In this document: one piece after another, positions 12,897 to 21,870 of the stretch
Layout of the letters: each line of letters starts with the position of its first letter
How positions within the stretch are numbered: the first letter of the stretch is position 1
From: a virus
IMG/VR virus record: IMGVR_UViG_3300042332_000840
Span: 1 to 28,473 of that record
Length of the DNA stretch: 28,473 nt
Direction: 5' to 3' (one strand)
Position numbers and translations under genes: made by a program
The notes under the pieces: generated by a model
The model's database searches: none
Told to the model about the DNA's origin: nothing
What the model saw: the letters and a program-made list of their open reading frames with translations, nothing else

Positions 12897-15040
12897 TGCC
12901 TATTGACCCAATGACCGGACAAAACTTACCGTATCCTGGAGATTATAGTTCTTCTGGTATCCCTGGCCAGGTAACTGGCATGACTACAAGATCACAAAGT
13001 AGTTTATTTAACGACGTTCAAAGCAGCCAACCAGGGCTTATGTCTATGTTTGCCTTTAACTCTAGAAGAGGCGCTAACACCATAATGAAAGGTGGCTTCC
13101 TAGATACCAATAGAGATAGTAGGCTCTTTAAAAGAAATGACTCTCTTAATAGAATGGTTGGTTCTGGTTCCTCAAGACGCGCAACTGGACTACAGGCTTC
13201 GCACATAGACGGTCGTGGAGCAAGATTTGGTAGAGGTTCATACGTTGGCACAATAGGACGTAGAAACGCCAAAATGGCAAAGATGACAGATGCTTTGGCG
13301 GATACCACTGGTAAATTAAATGCGTCTGCACCAAGAATGAGACCTTTTATAAAGAACCACTTAGACCCAAGGGCTTTAAATAGGTTCCATTCTGTAACGG
13401 CATTAACTGGTGCAAAAAACGCTTATAGTCCTTTTACTGGTTTAAATGATATTGGTGAAAAATTATTTAGTGGAGAAAAATATAAAAAACTAGTTGGTGG
13501 TACAGTTGGTGACGACACTAGAATGATGGGTGGCGGAGCATTTGGTATGCTTAGGGCTGCTACCCAAACTGACGCCATTGAAAGAAAAATAGCAAAAAGA
13601 ACAGCTTCAGGCAAAGATACTACAAGGCTTACAAAAAGGCTAGGTAAAGCTAGGCAATCTATATCAGACATAGCAAGGTCAACTACTCCTGGCTTTGACC
13701 CATTTAATATGGCTACAACAACTGTCAAAGATTTGCAGATTGCTCAAGTTAGCGGAAGGTCTACTCCATTCCAACAAGCAAGTCCGACTAAAAAGATTAA
13801 CCCAGCAACTGGAACAACGCGATTTAGAAATCCAACAACTGGAAGATTTGAAAATAGGTTTAAAACACAACAACCATACTTTAGAAATAGGATGGGAACG
13901 CCAGCTGCTCCTCCAGGAGGAGTGGGTCCACCAGCACCTCCTGGGGTAACCGCTTCATCAAACGCAAAGATAATAAGAGGTAGTGGTGGTGGCTACAGTG
14001 CGGTTTTGGATGATGGATCGTCTAGGTTTATAAGCCAAGACGTAGGCTCTAAATTTTTCAAAGATGGTGTAGGTTCTACTGGAAACGCTCTAGCATCATC
14101 TGCAAGAGGAGAGCTAACAAAAAGAATGTTGGGTTATGCTCGTGGAGCTCAAGGTTTTGCCGAAGCAGGCAACTTATCTGGACAAGCTTTAGCTGGAGCA
14201 AGGTCAGCAGTAAACGACGCTGCTACATTAATGAGTAGAATGGATGCAGCTGGAGTAGAGGTCCGTAGATCAGGTGGAAGCAAGGCTGCAAAAATAGCTG
14301 ATATTAGATCTAGTAGAACAGCAATACATACAACAGCACAAGAGCTTCTCGAAATGCAAAGTCAAGTTGGCGCAGCAGGAAAAAACGCAGGGAAAACATT
14401 AACATTAGATTCTTTTAATGCAAACAAAAAAGCAGCACTTAAAGCTGGTGGTCCTACTCAGGCCTTTAAGACTATAGCTGATGATATACTTAGTGTTATA
14501 CCTGGGGCCCCAGGGTCTGCCACGGCAGCTAGTTCAGTAGCAGTAAACACAAATATGGCGACAGGAACTGGAGCTAAAAAGTTTCTTACAGCTGACGTAA
14601 CTGAAGCTGTAATAGGCAAAAAAGCTGGCTTGATGGCTGGTCAAGAAATGCTAGAGCAAGGTCTTCTCAAAACCTATGGGGTAAGAGGAGCTGCACAGAT
14701 AGCTAGGTACGGAGGTAAAGAAGGTGCTAAACTAGTAGGTGCTAGAGTCGGCGTAGCTGCATTAAACTTTGCTAACCCAATATTAACTGCAGCAGCAGTG
14801 TATGATATAAGTAAGATGGCTGCAACCGCAGTTATAGGCGGAGGAGCCAGATTTGCAAGGGATGCCATGAAATCTATGCAGGGAAGCATTAATAAGCCTG
14901 CTTTTGGCATGGGTTATGTTGATAACGAGGTTGCTGCGACTTCAAGAGCAAGAGGCGTTGCTGCAATACAAAACTCTAGACTAAACGCAAGGAGTGCTTT
15001 AGGTTCTGAAGCCGGAATGATGGCTTCCCATTTTGGATAA
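12896..15040 (+). CDS. Large basic presumed virion protein, 714 aa
   Basis: ATG at 12896 overlaps the previous stop. It is rich in Gly, Ala, Arg, Ser and Lys. Proline/glycine-rich linkers (around residues 330-350, APPGGVGPPAPPG) divide an N-terminal basic half from an Ala-rich helical C-terminal half with a hydrophobic stretch near residues 625-655. No enzymatic motif is seen. By position (directly before the terminase) and composition it belongs to the same presumed internal virion set as 6463 and 12237. It has no in-frame CGG in over 700 codons despite being arginine-rich (AGA, AGG, CGT and CGC are used). Confidence 0.65.
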   Translation: MPIDPMTGQNLPYPGDYSSSGIPGQVTGMTTRSQSSLFNDVQSSQPGLMSMFAFNSRRGANTIMKGGFLDTNRDSRLFKRNDSLNRMVGSGSSRRATGLQASHIDGRGARFGRGSYVGTIGRRNAKMAKMTDALADTTGKLNASAPRMRPFIKNHLDPRALNRFHSVTALTGAKNAYSPFTGLNDIGEKLFSGEKYKKLVGGTVGDDTRMMGGGAFGMLRAATQTDAIERKIAKRTASGKDTTRLTKRLGKARQSISDIARSTTPGFDPFNMATTTVKDLQIAQVSGRSTPFQQASPTKKINPATGTTRFRNPTTGRFENRFKTQQPYFRNRMGTPAAPPGGVGPPAPPGVTASSNAKIIRGSGGGYSAVLDDGSSRFISQDVGSKFFKDGVGSTGNALASSARGELTKRMLGYARGAQGFAEAGNLSGQALAGARSAVNDAATLMSRMDAAGVEVRRSGGSKAAKIADIRSSRTAIHTTAQELLEMQSQVGAAGKNAGKTLTLDSFNANKKAALKAGGPTQAFKTIADDILSVIPGAPGSATAASSVAVNTNMATGTGAKKFLTADVTEAVIGKKAGLMAGQEMLEQGLLKTYGVRGAAQIARYGGKEGAKLVGARVGVAALNFANPILTAAAVYDISKMAATAVIGGGARFARDAMKSMQGSINKPAFGMGYVDNEVAATSRARGVAAIQNSRLNARSALGSEAGMMASHFG

Positions 15041-15045
15041 TTATC

Positions 15046-16911
15046 ATGACTAGCTTAAAAGATAAGACTAAAAATTTTAGAGAAAGATTAGAAGCTCTTC
15101 CTAGAGAAGATCTTCTTGAGATCCTAAAAGCACAAGACCCAGAAATTATAAAACAAGTAAACAGAATAGAATGGGTCTTTGCTAATAAATTAACTCACGT
15201 TAACTGGTCAGACGGATCACCCATTGAGTCTAGGCCATTAACTAATAGAGAATTATCATTATTAGTAGATGAGCCATTTGAGGTTGATAATAATTTGCTA
15301 AATGCCGGGCTATCTTCTGAGCAGCAAAGGCAATTACACTACGCAAAAGATCCTTGTCTATGGGCTAAGCATTTCTTGGGTGTAGAAACTAGAGTTTACC
15401 AAACTCTGATTTTAAGAGACCCAGCATTAAGAAAAGTTTTAAGAGCTGGTCGTCGTTTAGGTAAAACTTTTACAATGGCAGTTTATCTTTTGCATTACAG
15501 CTACACGCATAGAGACGGAAGATGTCTTGTTATTGCGCCAATGAAATCTCACGTGGAATTAATCTACCAAGAAATGGTTAGATTAGCTACAAAAAATAAT
15601 ATAGTCCTTGATTCCATAACAAGAAAAGTAACTAGCCCTCAGTTTATGATTCAGTTTTCTAATGGATCAACAATTAGATTCTTCACATCAGGAATGAGAT
15701 CTGGAGGCAAGTCAGACGTTGCTCGTGGTCAGGAAGCTCACGTAATTGTGCTTGACGAAATGGACTACATGCACAATGATGACCTTGACGCGCTATACGC
15801 AATGCTCCAGAAAACCGCTGAAGACCAACCAGACAAAGTTTTAATAGCAGCATCTACCCCAACTGGTCGTAGAGAAAAATTCTGGGAATGGTGTAGGAAT
15901 CCTAGGTTTAAGGAATTTTGGTTTCCATCATACGCAAACCCATTCTTTAGTAAAGAACAAGAAGATGAATTTAGAGAACAATATTCCGAAATGGGATATC
16001 GCCACGAAATCGAAGCAGACTGGGGAGAAGACTCAGAAGGAGTGTATCCAAGAAGATACGTTGACTTAGCTTTTATAGATCCAGGTTGGTCTTACATACC
16101 AACTATAACTTCGGCACGAAGTTTCCATGTTATTGGAGTTGACTGGGACAAATATGGAGCCGGAACAAACATAGTAGTATTAGAAGTTTGTTCTGAAAAC
16201 TATGAAGAAGCAGAATTTAGAGGCAAGATAAAACTTTGCTTTAGAGAAGAAATAGAAAAGTCTGAATATACATTAACTAAGGCTGTAGCTAGAATTATAG
16301 AACTCAACACAATGTTGAACCCAAAACACATATATGTGGACAGAGGCTATGGTGAAGTACAAGTTGAGCTGTTGCGTAAGCATGGTGTAGAAAATCCAAA
16401 TACTGGATTAAAAGAAAAAGTAAAAGGCGTCAGCTTTGCAGAGACAATAGACATCAGAGACCCTTACACTAAGCTAATGGTCAAAAAAGAGTTAAAGCCT
16501 TTTATGGTTGATAACTTAAGACAATTTCTAGAAAGAGAACAATTGTGTATTCCCGCATCTGACGATGACATGTTTATGCAATTAATATCTTATGTCGTAG
16601 TAAGAACCACCCAAACTGGAAGACCTGTCTTTGAAGCTGGTGGTTCTGCAGTTGATCACGCGCACGATGCTTTGATATTAGCATTACTGGCAATTACCCA
16701 AAACTATGGAGAGTTCAGTAAAGCTAAGTATGCTATGAATACAGAAAGTATATCGAATACATTTTTTATGCCGGAAGAACAACTAGTTTCTTCGACTAAT
16801 ACTTTAGATAATCAACAAAGAGTTGGAAGAGCAGACAAAATTAATGTTGGTACACCCAAAGCGGGATTTAGAAAAAAAACAACCGCTAAGATAAAAAGAA
16901 ATATGTTTTAG
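15046..16911 (+). CDS. terL: Terminase large subunit
   Basis: 621 residues. The ATPase domain has Walker A RAGRRLGKTFT (K140), Walker B VIVLDEMDYM (D237, E238) and coupling motif AASTPTG. The RNase H-like nuclease domain shows GVDWDKYGAG (D366), YVDRGYGEVQ, and DHAHDALILA near residue 541. The protein cuts concatemeric DNA and drives ATP-dependent packaging through the portal. The first 100 residues are an extra helical region. It starts five bases after the preceding gene and is followed nine bases later by the next, within a tight late operon. No CGG codons. Confidence 0.95.
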   Translation: MTSLKDKTKNFRERLEALPREDLLEILKAQDPEIIKQVNRIEWVFANKLTHVNWSDGSPIESRPLTNRELSLLVDEPFEVDNNLLNAGLSSEQQRQLHYAKDPCLWAKHFLGVETRVYQTLILRDPALRKVLRAGRRLGKTFTMAVYLLHYSYTHRDGRCLVIAPMKSHVELIYQEMVRLATKNNIVLDSITRKVTSPQFMIQFSNGSTIRFFTSGMRSGGKSDVARGQEAHVIVLDEMDYMHNDDLDALYAMLQKTAEDQPDKVLIAASTPTGRREKFWEWCRNPRFKEFWFPSYANPFFSKEQEDEFREQYSEMGYRHEIEADWGEDSEGVYPRRYVDLAFIDPGWSYIPTITSARSFHVIGVDWDKYGAGTNIVVLEVCSENYEEAEFRGKIKLCFREEIEKSEYTLTKAVARIIELNTMLNPKHIYVDRGYGEVQVELLRKHGVENPNTGLKEKVKGVSFAETIDIRDPYTKLMVKKELKPFMVDNLRQFLEREQLCIPASDDDMFMQLISYVVVRTTQTGRPVFEAGGSAVDHAHDALILALLAITQNYGEFSKAKYAMNTESISNTFFMPEEQLVSSTNTLDNQQRVGRADKINVGTPKAGFRKKTTAKIKRNMF

Positions 16912-16919
16912 GAGAAATT

Positions 16920-18542
16920 ATGTCAGTAAATATGCCGAACGTCCCACAGTCACCAAATTTATTTGATACTAACCCACCATTTGAAACAAGTGGGTTGACT
17001 TCTAGCGAACTAATGGATATGGCTATGCAAAGACAGCCAGACCTAAGAACAATGAATCATTATTTAGGTTCAATGACAGAAGTCATCCCTAGGGGTAATG
17101 TTTTGGCAGAAATAGCTGATGCAATAATGTCAATGAGTAAAGTTATTGGAGAAATAGAAGCATTGCTAGATATTACTTATTTAGATAGTTCTTTGTCTCC
17201 AGATTTAGAAGAAGCACATAATCAAGTGTGGTCAGAAGTGGTAAATGCTGCAAAAACAGAAGTTTCAGATATTATAACAATATCTCAAAAACCAGCACCT
17301 AACTACATAAGTTACCAAGAATACCTTTACGCTGTAGATCATCAGTGTAGGGGCTGTAGAGCATTAGTAATGGAGTACGACGCTTATGTCGGTAAAACTA
17401 CATTAAGTTTTTACTATGACATTAAGACATTTATATCGTACATGCATTACGAGATGCTACGCATGAACAACGTCATGCTGTATACGATAGGGGATGAATA
17501 CGACGATGATACAGAAAAAAAGGTCGCAAAAGAATTCTACCAATGGGCAAAAACGTGTAAAGAATATACGAAACTCTTTGCCCGTGAAATCTTCTCAGGC
17601 CCACCTGAACTCCCCCAATCCGAGGTGGATAATGTCACTCAAATCCAAGCAGCACAATTTGAAGCATTTTTTTCGATCAGAATAAACTCTTACCAATCAG
17701 AAACAAAAAAACTTTTAGGTTTGGCAAAAAGAGAAATGGTAGATACATGCGACATGTATTATGACAATTTCTTATCTCCAGCTATTAAGTCAAGAAGCTT
17801 AGTCGCGTATCCTTTAGAGCTTTCTTTGTTATCTAGCAGCATGAGAACAAAGTCTCCTAACTTAGCTAAAGAAGTTGTTATAGCAGCTTCTTCTATTAAT
17901 GGAAACTTAGCATCTTTATTGGCTGACTTAAGAGATAAAAGAATCAACGCAGATAAAAAGATATCTGGCGTCTTAGCTATGATTAGAGAAAAAAGAAGAT
18001 ACATTTCTTATACAAGACAACTAAAGTTTGTTTCTGGCACTAAGTCCGAAAGATATTTTATTGATGTTCCCTATGACGAATATGCCGGGTATTTTGAGCA
18101 AGCTTCAGTTAATAATGAAAAGCATGAAACATTAAACTCAAGTCATAAATATTTTACTGACTTATTAGAAGACAACCATCCTCAATACTTGTTGAGATCT
18201 GGTGGAGTTATTACTGGTGATATAACTATCTCAGAAGGGTCCACAATAGGAGGTCTAGATTTAGCTAACCATAGTCACTCAGCAGCCGATGGCTCATCTC
18301 CCATAAGAGCTAGTTCGGTAGACTATTCTCAGGATAGAATAGATAAACAATTTTTAGAAAACTTTACAGATCCAGACAATCCTGTTTCTGTATCTGTAGA
18401 TTCTTATAACCCAGAAATTTTAACTGGCGGTGTCCCAGTTGTTGATGTTATAATAAGTGCTAGCTTAGGCCTTGAATCAGCCGAAGGAATTGACAATGAA
18501 AGATTTAACATGATTGTCGAATATGTGGAATTAGAGGATTAG
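16920..18542 (+). CDS. Tail or baseplate structural protein, 540 aa
   Basis: ATG at 16920 with AGGAGAAATT upstream. The N-terminal 400 residues are mainly helical, including a CRGC pair near residue 143. The C-terminal 120 residues look like a fibre or baseplate module: GDITISEGSTIGGLDL, then NHSHSAADGSSPI, a style seen in tail-fibre proteins. It lies between the terminase and fibre genes. I cannot assign a precise family; connector, baseplate and fibre-network roles all remain possible. No CGG codons. Confidence 0.65.
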   Translation: MSVNMPNVPQSPNLFDTNPPFETSGLTSSELMDMAMQRQPDLRTMNHYLGSMTEVIPRGNVLAEIADAIMSMSKVIGEIEALLDITYLDSSLSPDLEEAHNQVWSEVVNAAKTEVSDIITISQKPAPNYISYQEYLYAVDHQCRGCRALVMEYDAYVGKTTLSFYYDIKTFISYMHYEMLRMNNVMLYTIGDEYDDDTEKKVAKEFYQWAKTCKEYTKLFAREIFSGPPELPQSEVDNVTQIQAAQFEAFFSIRINSYQSETKKLLGLAKREMVDTCDMYYDNFLSPAIKSRSLVAYPLELSLLSSSMRTKSPNLAKEVVIAASSINGNLASLLADLRDKRINADKKISGVLAMIREKRRYISYTRQLKFVSGTKSERYFIDVPYDEYAGYFEQASVNNEKHETLNSSHKYFTDLLEDNHPQYLLRSGGVITGDITISEGSTIGGLDLANHSHSAADGSSPIRASSVDYSQDRIDKQFLENFTDPDNPVSVSVDSYNPEILTGGVPVVDVIISASLGLESAEGIDNERFNMIVEYVELED

Positions 18543-18544
18543 TC

Positions 18545-19546
18545 ATGTCTTGGTTTAACTATTTATCAAGGGATGGATCATTCGACGACGTAAATGCAAG
18601 ATATATCTTTCCACCAATGAGAAACGAAATTAAGATTAGTGCTCCGTATTATGATATAGAGCCAAATAATTTACTGGTAGTCAAAATAAACGATGATTCT
18701 TTTTATACTAAAGTAGATAAGAATAAAACAAAAACAACAGACAACAAACAATATGTTGTTGTATATCAAAGTGACCCTACTAGCAATATATTTAAAGTTG
18801 TAAAATCTAATATTATTAATTCTACTTTGTATTTTTTAAGTGGCGATACCCACAAACAGGGAACCGCAATAAATGAAAAATATCATATATATTACGGCAA
18901 TTCTTATATAAAATATGTAGAACCAGTTACGCACTCAGGCGTAGTAAAGTACAAACAAATTAGTCAAGCAAATATTACTTCTTTTACTAACACGCCGGCA
19001 AATCTTCTAACAGCAGATTACAACTTGAACATATCGACGATAGCAAGCTATCTAACTACAGTTGATGCCAAGAATGACGCAACTGATGGTTCTCCAGTTT
19101 TTTCTTACTATAACCAAACAACTGATTGGCTTGAGTACAAATCTAATAATCCTGGGTCAAAAGTGACCGGTTCTTTTAAGGGCCCTATACTTCAATTAAC
19201 CGCGCAGACTTTAAAAAATGGTGGAAAATTTAAACTTAAAATTATCAAAAAAGCCATAACAACAAATGATTACGCTAATGATACTTCAATTACTATTGAA
19301 GAAAAAGAAGTCGTGAGCAATGTAATTATAAACCTAGCTTCCAATGAAAGTGTTTCAAAGTTAGTTTACGAGATAGACACACTAGAATACAGCGAAGAAT
19401 ATTATTTTGTTATAGAAGTAATAGAACAAGATAATATTAACCAAGCAGATACTGTTGTCCAGTTTATAAATTTTAAATATCTAGAAGGACCAGTAGCTAC
19501 ATTGGATTCCAAAGAATACTCTAGTGTACTTTCATTTAAATCTTAA
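18545..19546 (+). CDS. Beta-rich tail-associated protein, 333 aa
   Basis: The start is three bases after the previous stop. Composition is rich in Thr, Ser, Asn, Tyr and Ile with alternating hydrophobicity, suggesting beta-sandwich domains (for example YFVIEVIEQ and VVQFINFKYL near the C-terminus, which resemble the last strands of Ig/FnIII folds). No named family is recognised. Position directly before the tail fibre suggests a baseplate or fibre-connector component. No CGG codons. Confidence 0.6.
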   Translation: MSWFNYLSRDGSFDDVNARYIFPPMRNEIKISAPYYDIEPNNLLVVKINDDSFYTKVDKNKTKTTDNKQYVVVYQSDPTSNIFKVVKSNIINSTLYFLSGDTHKQGTAINEKYHIYYGNSYIKYVEPVTHSGVVKYKQISQANITSFTNTPANLLTADYNLNISTIASYLTTVDAKNDATDGSPVFSYYNQTTDWLEYKSNNPGSKVTGSFKGPILQLTAQTLKNGGKFKLKIIKKAITTNDYANDTSITIEEKEVVSNVIINLASNESVSKLVYEIDTLEYSEEYYFVIEVIEQDNINQADTVVQFINFKYLEGPVATLDSKEYSSVLSFKS

Positions 19547-19554
19547 GGAGAATC

Positions 19555-21428
19555 ATGACCCAATTTAGACAGACCATACAAGACCTAAAGCCAAATACAA
19601 GGTACTTGGCAAAAGTTTTAGTAAACGATAAAAATATATCAACTATAATTGCTGAAAAAAGTTTTATATTTGAAACACCGGGAGATGAAACTATTCCTGG
19701 CACCCCAGATATAGCAAATTTCTTTTTGTACAGTAATTCAAAGTCTGTTATGTTCAAATTTGATGCGCCTACTGATAAAGACTTAGTTGGATACGATTAT
19801 CAAGTATATTCAACCAACAGTCTTACCACGTTACTGCAAGAGCGGATCTAGCTATACCAGCGTATTCACTGTAGTTTTAGCAGGTGTTACAGTTGCGTTA
19901 AATGCTGTCACACCCCCGATCTATTATGGCAGAGTAAGATCTTTCGACAACTCTGGCAACAGGGGCCCTTGGACTTCGCTAATTGGTTCAGTTGCAACAC
20001 TAATTGACTCTGCAGAAATAACAGAGCTAACCGCCACAAAGATAAAAGCAGGAACTATAACGTCATCCATCATTGCTTTAGATGGAGTTAACTCAATAAT
20101 AAAATCATCAGGTTATGTAGCTGGGGCTAATGGTTCTGGTTGGGCAATTAAAGGTGACGGAAATGCAGAGTTTAGTGCAGCATCAATAAGAGGAGAAATT
20201 AATGCAAAATCCGTAACTACAACTGGTTTAACTATATCTTCAGATGGTACAGTAGCAACTACATCAGGAAAGTTTGGGGTGACTGCTGGCGGAGTGCTAT
20301 CTGCCACAGGAGCAACTATTAGTGGAGCGATAACTGCAACGTCTGGATCTTTTACTGGAGCAGTTACTGCAACATCTGGAACATTTACCGGAACAATAAA
20401 CGCATCTGGCGGAACAATGACCGGGTATTTAAGAGCTGGAGATGTTTACATTGGCAAAAACGTCAACGACGCTGCGGATCATAATGGTCTAGGGATAGAT
20501 GGAACATGGAACAACGCATGGGTAAGAAGAGAAGCCAATGATACGGCTTATTTTAGGGCAGGTTCAGATTCTAGGTACATACAGGTGGACACAGGTGGTT
20601 CGTCTGGTATTTATTTTCCTTATTTTAGCGTAGATAATGACGGGAACATGACCGCCCTAACAGCCAATATCACTGGAACCGTTAATACAGGAAACCTAAC
20701 AGCCACTGGTGGAACTATTGGTGGCTGGATTATTGATGGTGGCGGGATTAGAACATCAGGGACATATTATGGCAACGTACCTTATGACCCAATAGCTATG
20801 TTATTATCTAATGGTGCATTTGTAGTCTACCAATGGGATGCTAGTCAACCAGGGTCTTTTGTCGTTGACCCAGATAATGGCGTTTTAGTAAATGCCATAA
20901 GCATGAGAAGCAGGGCTACAGGCGGGTCAAAAACCCATTGGTACCCATACCTAGATAACAACAAGGCTCTTCGGAGTTTCAGATTATAGATGGACAGAAG
21001 TTTGGTCGATTGATGGTTCAATAAATACTTCAGACAGAAGAACAAAAACAGCAATAGAAGATATACATATTGGGTTAGATTTCATTAATGACTTACGCCC
21101 AGTTTCTTACAGAAGAATAGCTTCTTACATGGAAGCAGTATTGGACGAAAACGGAGAAGAAATAAGAGATCCAATTACACATATACCAGAGGTAAGAATA
21201 GGTGCTCCAGGTAAAAGAAGGCACCTAGGTTTGATTGCTCAGGAAGTTAAAGAAGCAATAGATAAAAACAATATTGATCCAAAGGATTTTGGCCCATGGA
21301 TATTAACAGATACGGAAAACCCAGACTCAGACCAAGCACTTAGGTATGAGGAATTTATATCTCCTATAATTAAAGCAATACAAGAATTATCTGCAAAAGT
21401 TGCTACTTTAGAAGCTAAGATGATATAA
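19555..21428 (+). CDS. Tail fibre with FnIII-like region and S74 chaperone domain, 623 aa, made by two CGGA recodings
   Basis: ATG at 19555 follows AAGGAG. Three ORFs join by +1 steps at 19843-19846 and 20972-20975. Residues 1-150 are FnIII-like (KPNTRYLAKVL, YYGRVRSFDNSG). About 165-290 is a fibre-stem pattern (ITELTATKIKAGTI, GSGWAIKGDGNAEF, then Thr/Gly/Ser repeats ATSGSFTGAVTATSGTFTG). Residues 474-623 are a Peptidase_S74 intramolecular chaperone: YRWTEVWS, NTSDRRTK with the expected Ser-Lys dyad (S492, K497), and HLGLIAQEV. The chaperone trimerises the fibre and cuts itself off. The domain is only reached after the second recoding; without it the fibre stops at 20989. Glycine at the second site restores the family's LG.x.YRW motif. 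Role: host receptor binding. Confidence 0.9.
19843..19846 (+). other. CGGA +1 recoding site 5
   Basis: In-frame CGG followed by A after codon GAG. The zero-frame TAG is one codon later (19849-19851). The +1 frame is closed upstream by TAG at 19784-19786. Junction: LLQE-G-SSYTSVF, inside an FnIII-like domain. Confidence 0.85.
20972..20975 (+). other. CGGA +1 recoding site 6
   Basis: In-frame CGG followed by A after codon CTT. A +1-frame stop at 20952-20954 and the zero-frame stop at 20987-20989 confine the shift to 32 bases. Junction: KAL-G-VSDYRWTEVW, where S74-type fibres commonly have a conserved Leu-Gly. Confidence 0.9.
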
Positions 21429-21436
21429 TAAAATTC

Positions 21437-21622
21437 ATGGAAAATAATTTAGATGTAAATTTCATCATGCAAGCTTTCCAGGACAAGGTAAACGCCTTAG
21501 TTCTTGAAGGCATAATAAAGGATGCTACAATTAAACAGCTTACAGCTGAGATTAATTTAAACGCTCCTGCAAAAGAACCAGAAACAATAAAAAACACAAA
21601 ACAAAAGGATGACTTTCAATGA
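21437..21622 (+). CDS. Small coiled-coil protein, 61 aa
   Basis: ATG at 21437 lies eight bases after the fibre stop. The product is helical with heptad-like leucines and isoleucines (MQAFQDKVNALVLEGIIKDATIKQL) and a polar tail. It overlaps the next gene at ATGA. Small coiled coils after fibre genes can be fibre assembly chaperones or structural clamps; this is inference. The RBS is weak. Confidence 0.6.
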   Translation: MENNLDVNFIMQAFQDKVNALVLEGIIKDATIKQLTAEINLNAPAKEPETIKNTKQKDDFQ

Positions 21623-21813
21623 GTGAAGATACCAATGTAGAAGTAGAAGATGTCCAGCAAGAGGCAACTGTAGTTATTAAGATTTCACAGCAAAATCTTT
21701 CCTATAAGAGCGATTTTTCTGAAACTGAAACAATCTTTTGGCTTGAAGCAGTTAAGAGTCTTATTATTAAGAAATCTTTCGAAATGTCTGGATTGTCTGA
21801 AACAAGTAAGTAA
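21619..21813 (+). CDS. Small acidic protein, 64 aa
   Basis: The start overlaps the previous stop by four bases (ATGA), with AAGGATG upstream. It has an acidic N-terminus, then a strand-like VVIKISQQ and a helix (FWLEAVKSLIIKKSF). No family is recognised. It is the last gene before the portal, after which a 57-base gap follows. Confidence 0.6.
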   Translation: MSEDTNVEVEDVQQEATVVIKISQQNLSYKSDFSETETIFWLEAVKSLIIKKSFEMSGLSETSK

Positions 21814-21835
21814 AATTAGTAATTTCAATTACTAT

Positions 21836-21841
21836 TATAAT
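21836..21841 (+). promoter_or_regulatory. Possible promoter -10 before the portal gene
   Basis: A perfect TATAAT lies in the 57-base gap before the portal start, about 30 bases upstream of the ATG. No convincing -35 is found at 16-18 bases, so this is only a candidate. Confidence 0.3.
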
Positions 21842-21870
21842 TAAACCTAGTTTAAAGCAGGGTATATCCT

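Noticed and set aside
21129-21428. Separate small gene starting at ATG 21129
   Set aside because: The S74 chaperone motifs NTSDRRTK and YRWTEVW lie upstream of this ATG in the same frame, so it is an internal methionine of the fibre.
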